Positions 31,098 to 35,787 of a stretch of 35,787 nt of DNA are shown here, piece by piece. Under the pieces are notes generated by a model, which did not search any database, was not told the origin of the DNA, and saw nothing but the letters and a program-made list of their open reading frames with translations. The translations under genes were made by a program, and so were the position numbers. The DNA is taken from NCBI GenBank assembly GCA_002353635.1, contig DEKA01000035.1:11234-47020 (forward strand). Direction: 5' to 3'. The DNA comes from Lachnospiraceae bacterium UBA2734. Lineage in GTDB: Bacteria > Bacillota > Clostridia > Lachnospirales > Lachnospiraceae. Position 1 is the first letter of the stretch. Each line of letters opens with the position of its first letter.

Positions 31098-31625
31098 ATG
31101 AAGATTATCATCGTTGGCAAGAATATGGATGTCACACCGGCTCTCGAATCCGCAATAAGAGAGAAGCTGGGCAAGCTGGAGCGGTTCTTTGCATCCGATA
31201 TCGAGGTCCGTGTAACGCTGCAGGTACAGAAGGACCGGCAGACAATTGAGGTCACGATTCCGGTGAGGGATGATATCATCCGCTCGGAGCAGACGAGCAA
31301 CGATATGTATGTATCACTGGATCTGGCCGAGGAGGTCATCGAGCGTCAGCTGAAGAGATACAAGAACCGCATCATTGACAGGCATCACGCAGGCGGCGCC
31401 TTCAAGGATGAGTATCTGCAGAAGGATTATGCTGATGACGAGGACATTAAGATCGTGAGGAAGAAGGTTTTCGATATGAAGCCGATGTATCCCGAAGATG
31501 CATGTGTAGAGATGGAACTTCTCGGACATAATTTCTATGTCTTCTGCAATGCGGAGACGGAGAAGATCAATGTGGTGTACAAGAGAAAGGGCGGAACCTA
31601 CGGGCTGATTGAGCCTGAGGCATGA
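31098..31625 (+). CDS. hpf: Ribosome hibernation promoting factor, long form
   Basis: A 175-residue long-form HPF (RaiA family) that binds the 30S subunit and promotes 100S ribosome dimers in stationary phase. The N-terminal domain (about 1-100) starts MKIIIVGKNMDVTPALESAI, with the charged helix EVIERQLKRYKNRI. After a linker, the C-terminal dimerisation domain (about 118-175) has MKPMYPEDACVEMELLGHNFYVFCN (key residues M-Y-P-E-D-A and L-L-G-H-N-F-Y-V-F). AAGGAGG precedes the ATG. A strong terminator follows, so it is monocistronic. Confidence 0.95.
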   Translation: MKIIIVGKNMDVTPALESAIREKLGKLERFFASDIEVRVTLQVQKDRQTIEVTIPVRDDIIRSEQTSNDMYVSLDLAEEVIERQLKRYKNRIIDRHHAGGAFKDEYLQKDYADDEDIKIVRKKVFDMKPMYPEDACVEMELLGHNFYVFCNAETEKINVVYKRKGGTYGLIEPEA

Positions 31626-31685
31626 GCATTCTGATCCTGTCTCTGTGCGCAGATAAGGTTTGGTTTTATCGCACAGCAATTGCGG

Positions 31686-31722
31686 CGGCGGCACGAAAGA
31701 TGTGCCGCCGTCTTTTCTATTT
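31686..31722 (+). terminator. Rho-independent terminator of hpf
   Basis: CGGCGGCAC (31686-31694) pairs with GTGCCGCCG (31702-31710) and TCTTTTCTATTT follows. Confidence 0.85.
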
Positions 31723-31784
31723 AGTATTTTTGTTGAAAATGTCAAGAAAGTACGACATTTAATTGCTTTTTTAGTAAGTCTGCA

Positions 31785-31813
31785 TTGAAAAAATATAAGG
31801 GCTATGGTATAAT
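31785..31813 (+). promoter_or_regulatory. Sigma-A promoter of the butyrate genes
   Basis: TTGAAA at 31785-31790 and a consensus TATAAT at 31808-31813 are spaced by 17 bases. Transcription would start near 31820, giving a leader of about 144 bases before thl. Confidence 0.8.
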
Positions 31814-31821
31814 GCTCTAGT

Positions 31822-31839
31822 GTGATAAAAAATTAACAA
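31822..31839 (+). promoter_or_regulatory. Rex-like operator
   Basis: The 18-base segment GTGATAA-AAAA-TTAACAA matches the clostridial Rex pattern TTGTTAA-N4-TTAACAA at 12 of 14 defined positions, the right half perfectly. It sits at about +3 to +20 of the thl promoter, a repressing position. Rex senses NADH/NAD+ and controls butyrate genes in other clostridia. Confidence 0.5.
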
Positions 31840-31840
31840 A

Positions 31841-31926
31841 CTCATTTGGAAACCGGCCATGCACAGGCCGGAATGAGGCGTAAACAGGCTGTGTTCACCG
31901 CGATACGAACATAGCAGTGACCGCAG
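31841..31926 (+). promoter_or_regulatory. Structured thl leader with two hairpins
   Basis: CTCATT (31841-31846) pairs with AATGAG (31872-31877) around a GC-rich CCGGCC/GGCCGG stem. A second stem, CTGTGTTC with GAACATAG, lies at about 31889-31914. No T tract follows either, so mRNA stability or translation control is more likely than termination. Confidence 0.45.
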
Positions 31927-31963
31927 TTTCAGAAAAGAAGAGGATATATTAAAGGAGGTTAAC

Positions 31964-33145
31964 ATGGCAGAGAGAATTGTAATCGCAAGTGCATGCCGCA
32001 CAGCGGTAGGCAAGATGGGTGGAGCTCTTTCCACAACACCGGCTGCAAAGCTCGGCTCCATCGTAATCAAGGAGGCTGTTAAGCGCGCCGGCATCAAGCC
32101 CGAGGATGTGGATCAGGTCTTCATGGGCTGCGTTATTCAGGCAGCACAGGGACAGAACGTGGCAAGACAGGCTTCCATTAATGCAGGTCTTCCTGTAACA
32201 ACACCTGCCGTTACGCTCAATGTTGTATGCGGCTCCGGTCTGTATGCTGTAAACCTTGCAGCTGACATCATCAAGGCCGGCGAGGCTGAGGTAGTAGTTG
32301 CAGGCGGCATGGAGAATATGTCCATGGCTCCGTTCGCACTGCCGAAGGCACGTTTTGGCTACAGAATGAACAACGGTGTTCTGGTTGATACGATGGTCAA
32401 CGATGCACTGTGGGATGCCTTCAATAACTACCACATGATCCAGACAGCAGATAATGTTGCCAAGAAGTGGAACCTCACAAGAGAGGAGCTCGATGAGTTC
32501 GCGGCATGGTCCCAGACCAAGTGCGCCAAGGCCCGCGAGGAAGGCAAGTTCAAGGACGAGATCGTTCCTGTAGAGGTTAAGCAGAAGAAGCAGACCGTTA
32601 TTGTTGATACCGATGAGGGCCCTCGCGGTCCACAGACAGCAGCAGACATTGCCAAGCTTCGTCCCATCAATCCTGACGGCGTAACAACCGCTGCCAACGC
32701 ATCCGGCATCAACGACGGCGCTTCCGCTCTTGTTGTCATGACAGAGTCCAAGGCAAAAGAGCTCGGTGTAAAGCCTATGGCTGTATGGGTTGCAGGTGCA
32801 CTCGGCGGCGTTGATCCCGCCATCATGGGTGTCGGCCCTGTTGTAGCTACAAAGAGAGTCCTCGCAAAGACCGGTCTTACGATCGATGACTTTGATCTGT
32901 ACGAGGCAAACGAGGCATTTGCAGCTCAGTCCGTTGCAGTAGGCAAGGAGCTCCACTTCGATATGGACAAGCTCAATGTCAACGGCGGCGCTATTGCACT
33001 CGGCCATCCGGTTGGCGCATCGGGCGCACGTATTCTCACAACACTGCTGTATGAGATGCAGAAGAGAAACTCCAAGAGAGGTCTCGCAACACTGTGCATC
33101 GGCGGCGGCATGGGCTGCGCAACAGTTGTTGAGCGTTACGAATAA
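31964..33145 (+). CDS. thl: Acetyl-CoA acetyltransferase (thiolase)
   Basis: A 393-residue biosynthetic thiolase that condenses two acetyl-CoA to acetoacetyl-CoA, the first step of butyrate formation. The acyl-accepting Cys89 lies in VVCGSGL, His348 in GHPVGASGARI and the proton-donating Cys378 in CIGGGMGCA. AAAGGAGG precedes the ATG. Codon use (GCA, ACA, GTT, CTT) suggests high expression. It is the first of four pathway genes in a row. Confidence 0.96.
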   Translation: MAERIVIASACRTAVGKMGGALSTTPAAKLGSIVIKEAVKRAGIKPEDVDQVFMGCVIQAAQGQNVARQASINAGLPVTTPAVTLNVVCGSGLYAVNLAADIIKAGEAEVVVAGGMENMSMAPFALPKARFGYRMNNGVLVDTMVNDALWDAFNNYHMIQTADNVAKKWNLTREELDEFAAWSQTKCAKAREEGKFKDEIVPVEVKQKKQTVIVDTDEGPRGPQTAADIAKLRPINPDGVTTAANASGINDGASALVVMTESKAKELGVKPMAVWVAGALGGVDPAIMGVGPVVATKRVLAKTGLTIDDFDLYEANEAFAAQSVAVGKELHFDMDKLNVNGGAIALGHPVGASGARILTTLLYEMQKRNSKRGLATLCIGGGMGCATVVERYE

Positions 33146-33161
33146 TACATTTTGATGAAAA

Positions 33162-33203
33162 CAATAATTCAGCCTGGGGCTTTTGCTCCAAGCTGAATTA
33201 TTG
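33162..33203 (+). terminator. Long intercistronic hairpin between thl and crt
   Basis: CAATAATTCAGC (33162-33173) pairs with GCTGAATTATTG (33192-33203), with TGG/CCA and GC/GC above. There is no T run after it. It may partly terminate transcription or protect the thl 3' end so that thl is made in excess. Confidence 0.55.
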
Positions 33204-33286
33204 CGGAATAGGGCCGCATATCAGAAGGCGCGGTCCGCTGGGACAATCCGGCAGCATTCCTGCCGTGATGCAAGGAGGGATTACTT

Positions 33287-34084
33287 ATGGGTTTTGTAGA
33301 TTATGAAGTGGAAGGCGCGGTCGGTCTTGTGACCATCAACCGCCCGAAGGCTCTGAATGCGCTCAACTCAGCTGTCCTCGATGATCTGAAGGCAGTGATC
33401 GAGGGCGTCGACACAAAGACAGTGAGATGCCTCATCATCACAGGCGCAGGGGACAAATCCTTTGTCGCAGGAGCTGATATTGGAGAGATGTCTACACTCA
33501 CAAAGGCAGAGGGCGAGGCATTCGGCAAGAAGGGCAACGATCTCTTCCTGGAGATCGAGTCATTCCCGATCCCTGTCATTGCTGCAGTCAACGGTTTTGC
33601 ACTGGGCGGCGGCAACGAGCTCGCTATGAGCTGCGATTTCCGCCTTGCTTCCGAGAACGCCGTTTTTGGCCAGCCCGAGGCGGGCCTTGGCATTACACCT
33701 GGCTTTGGCGGCACACAGAGACTGGCTCGTCTCATCGGACCCGGTATGGCAAAGCAGATCATTTATACCGCGCGCAACATCAAGGCAGATGAGGCGAAGA
33801 GAATCGGCCTTGTCAATGAGGTTTATCCGCAGGCGGAGCTGATCCCCGCTGCCAAGAAGCTCGCTTCCATCATCGCAGGGAATGCGCCAATCGCTGTCCG
33901 CAACTGCAAGAAGGCCATCAACGAGGGACTTGCCAAGAACACAACAGCTGAGGCTGTGCAGGTTGAGGAGAAGCTCTTTGGCGACTGCTTCGAGAGCTAT
34001 GGCCAGAAAGAGGGCATGGCGAACTTCCTGAGAAAGAAGGACGACCCGAAGAAGGTTAAGCACGTTGCTTTTATCGATGAGTAA
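33287..34084 (+). CDS. crt: 3-hydroxybutyryl-CoA dehydratase (crotonase)
   Basis: A 265-residue enoyl-CoA hydratase-family enzyme that dehydrates 3-hydroxybutyryl-CoA to crotonyl-CoA. Both catalytic glutamates are present: Glu111 in GGGNELAMSCDFR and Glu131 in PEAGLGITPGFGGTQRL. The oxyanion-hole segments (VAGADIGEM and ALGGGNE) are intact. AGGAGG precedes the ATG. The hbd gene follows after 46 bases, which contain a small CCGCA/TGCGG stem and another AGGAGG. Confidence 0.94.
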   Translation: MGFVDYEVEGAVGLVTINRPKALNALNSAVLDDLKAVIEGVDTKTVRCLIITGAGDKSFVAGADIGEMSTLTKAEGEAFGKKGNDLFLEIESFPIPVIAAVNGFALGGGNELAMSCDFRLASENAVFGQPEAGLGITPGFGGTQRLARLIGPGMAKQIIYTARNIKADEAKRIGLVNEVYPQAELIPAAKKLASIIAGNAPIAVRNCKKAINEGLAKNTTAEAVQVEEKLFGDCFESYGQKEGMANFLRKKDDPKKVKHVAFIDE

Positions 34085-34130
34085 TCAGCATAACTAATAA
34101 ACCGCAGATTATGCGGATAAGGAGGATAAT

Positions 34131-35009
34131 ATGAAGGTAGCAGTTATCGGTGCCGGCACAATGGGATCTGGCATTGCTCAGGCTTTTGCCCAGAACGATG
34201 CAGTAGAAAAGGTTTATCTCTGTGATATCAAGCAGGAGTTTGCTGACGGCGGCAAGGGCAAGATCAAGAAGCAGCTCGACAGACAGGTTTCCAAGGGAAA
34301 GATCGACCAGGCCAAAGAGGATGCAATCCTTGCAAAGGTTCAGACTGGTCTGAACACACAGGCCGTTGATCCTGATCTTGTTGTTGAGGCAGTTCTTGAG
34401 AAGATGGATCTGAAGAAGAGCACATTCAAGGCTCTGCAGGATGAGATCGTTAAGAACCCCAACTGCATCTTCGCTTCCAACACTTCTTCTCTGTCCATCA
34501 CAGAGATCGGCGCAGGCCTCACAAAGCCCATCGTCGGCATGCACTTCTTCAATCCCGCTCCTGTTATGAAGCTCGTTGAGGTTATTGCCGGTGCCAACAC
34601 ACCTGCCGAGACAGTTGAGGCTGTCAAGAAGATCGCTGAGCAGATCGGCAAGGTTCCCGTACAGGTTAACGAGGCAGCAGGCTTCGTAGTCAACAGAATC
34701 CTTGTTCCCATGATCAACGAGGGCATCAACGTTTACTACACAGGCACATCCGATATCGAGGGCATCGATACAGCCATGAAACTCGGATGCAACCATCCTA
34801 TGGGACCGCTTGAACTGGGCGACTACATCGGCCTCGATGTTGTACTGGCGATCATGGACGTTATTTTCAACGATACGCACGACAACAAGTACGCAGCAAG
34901 CCCGCTCCTTCGCAAGATGGTTCGCGCAGGACATCTTGGCGTAAAGACCGGCCGCGGCTTCTATGTTTACAATGCTGACCGCACAAAGACCCCTGTAGAC
35001 AGGCTCTGA
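34131..35009 (+). CDS. hbd: 3-hydroxybutyryl-CoA dehydrogenase
   Basis: A 292-residue dehydrogenase that reduces acetoacetyl-CoA to 3-hydroxybutyryl-CoA. The N-terminal Rossmann motif is GAGTMGSG (7-14). The catalytic His138 lies in GMHFFNPAP, with the partner Glu about 12 residues later in VEV. NMR-like family features at the C-terminus include GPLELGDYIGLD and VKTGRGFYVY. AAGGAGG precedes the ATG. It acts between thl and crt in the pathway. Confidence 0.95.
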   Translation: MKVAVIGAGTMGSGIAQAFAQNDAVEKVYLCDIKQEFADGGKGKIKKQLDRQVSKGKIDQAKEDAILAKVQTGLNTQAVDPDLVVEAVLEKMDLKKSTFKALQDEIVKNPNCIFASNTSSLSITEIGAGLTKPIVGMHFFNPAPVMKLVEVIAGANTPAETVEAVKKIAEQIGKVPVQVNEAAGFVVNRILVPMINEGINVYYTGTSDIEGIDTAMKLGCNHPMGPLELGDYIGLDVVLAIMDVIFNDTHDNKYAASPLLRKMVRAGHLGVKTGRGFYVYNADRTKTPVDRL

Positions 35010-35051
35010 TGCAGGGCAGAAGCGGAGATACGACAGACAGGAAATGTGCTG

Positions 35052-35116
35052 TATAATCCCGTAAGCTGAATATCTGACCGGTGCAAGGCTGCCGCACAGT
35101 GCGGTCCACCGGTCAG
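35052..35116 (+). promoter_or_regulatory. Possible internal promoter and hairpin before bcd
   Basis: A consensus TATAAT lies at 35052-35057, without a convincing -35. A hairpin follows: CTGACCGGTG (35074-35083) with CACCGGTCAG (35107-35116), and CCGCA/TGCGG inside. The hairpin may be a terminator after hbd or part of a bcd leader. It has no T run. Confidence 0.4.
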
Positions 35117-35145
35117 AATTCTTCATATGATAAGGAGAGAAGAAC

Positions 35146-35787
35146 ATGGACTTTCAGTTAAGCAAAGAACATGAAATGGCAAGATCACTGTTCAAGGATT
35201 TTGCAGAGAAGGAAGTTAAGCCGCTCGCCATCGAAGTCGATGAGACTGAGAAGTTTCCCAGAGAGACCGTTGAGAAGATGGCAAAGAACGGTTTTATGGG
35301 CATCCCGATTCCCAAGGAATACGGCGGACAGGGCTGCGATATCCTGACATACGTTATGTGCGTTGAGGAGCTCGCAAAGTGCTGCGGCACAACAGCTGTT
35401 ATTCTTTCTGCACACACATCTCTGTGCATGGATCCCATTCTCACATTCGGCACAGAAGAGCAGAAGAAGAAGTACCTTCCTGACCTTGCTTCCGGAAAGA
35501 AGCTTGGTGCTTTTGGTCTGACTGAGCCCGGCGCCGGCACAGATGCACAGGGCGTTCAGACAAGAGCGGTTCTCTCCGAGGACGGCACATATTGGACACT
35601 GAACGGCTCCAAGTGCTTCATCACAAACGGCAAGGAAGCTGATGTCTATATCATCATCGCTTACACCGACATTGTTCTCGACAAGAAGGGCAGAAAGCAG
35701 AAGAAGTTCACAGCATTCATCGTTGATAAGGACACTCCCGGCTTCACATTCGGAACCAAAGAGAACAAGATGGGTATCCGCGGATCC
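35146..35787 (+). CDS. bcd: Butyryl-CoA dehydrogenase, truncated by window end
   Basis: The first 214 codons of an acyl-CoA dehydrogenase, open at the window end. It begins MDFQLSKEHEMARSLFKDFA and contains the FAD-binding region FGLTEPGAGTDAQG and FITNGKEADVYI. Its place after thl, crt and hbd indicates butyryl-CoA dehydrogenase, reducing crotonyl-CoA, normally together with an electron-transferring flavoprotein encoded just downstream. The catalytic Glu would lie beyond the window. AAGGAGAG precedes the ATG. Confidence 0.92.
   Translation, partial: MDFQLSKEHEMARSLFKDFAEKEVKPLAIEVDETEKFPRETVEKMAKNGFMGIPIPKEYGGQGCDILTYVMCVEELAKCCGTTAVILSAHTSLCMDPILTFGTEEQKKKYLPDLASGKKLGAFGLTEPGAGTDAQGVQTRAVLSEDGTYWTLNGSKCFITNGKEADVYIIIAYTDIVLDKKGRKQKKFTAFIVDKDTPGFTFGTKENKMGIRGS

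Overview
The window looks like a chromosomal segment of a Gram-positive anaerobe of the Clostridia, most likely a butyrate-forming member of the Lachnospiraceae or a close relative. The reasons are the thl-crt-hbd-bcd butyryl-CoA gene order at the right end, a PPi-dependent phosphofructokinase, a lipoteichoic-acid-synthase-like enzyme, a long-form HPF, strong AGGAGG-type ribosome binding sites and a GC content that by eye is a little above 50%. No rRNA, tRNA, CRISPR array, phage gene or transposase is visible. The assignment is inference from gene content, not from a search.

Left third (1-12 kb): a LtaS-like sulfatase-fold enzyme and a TPR protein, each preceded by a copy of a palindromic REP-like repeat; deoC and argC transcribed divergently; a flippase-like (UPF0104) membrane protein; a small lipoprotein and a 93-residue unknown protein; PPi-phosphofructokinase; then a probable leader peptide with a long hairpin in front of a two-TM unknown protein; and the CstA carbon-starvation transporter with a possible cre site.

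Middle (12-27 kb): a MoxR AAA ATPase with its vWA partner, a CBS/DRTGG-containing family II pyrophosphatase, a DUF218 (SanA/YdcF-like) protein, a second TPR protein on the minus strand whose N-terminus looks decayed or starts unusually, an SGNH-hydrolase/LysR pair, a three-gene ABC importer of the ABC_sub_bind (TrpXYZ-like) type behind a near-consensus promoter, a thioredoxin reductase and a tandem Nudix protein.

Right third (27-35.8 kb): a secreted SH3b-NlpC/P60 cell-wall hydrolase; a 254-bp inverted-repeat-bounded element without an ORF; minus-strand oadB-oadG (sodium-pump decarboxylase beta and gamma subunits) behind what reads as a yybP-ykoY (Mn2+) riboswitch aptamer with mutually exclusive downstream hairpins; divergent hpf; and the butyrate genes thl, crt, hbd and the first 214 codons of bcd. 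A sigma-A promoter with a Rex-like operator and a structured leader precedes thl. Together these genes convert two acetyl-CoA to butyryl-CoA while reoxidising NADH, and the Rex-like site would tie them to the NADH/NAD+ ratio.

The most unusual signals are the riboswitch in front of the sodium-pump genes, the leader-peptide/hairpin at 9050-9151, the dispersed palindromic repeats, the 254-bp inverted-repeat element and the decayed 5' end of the TPR gene near 19.1-19.4 kb.
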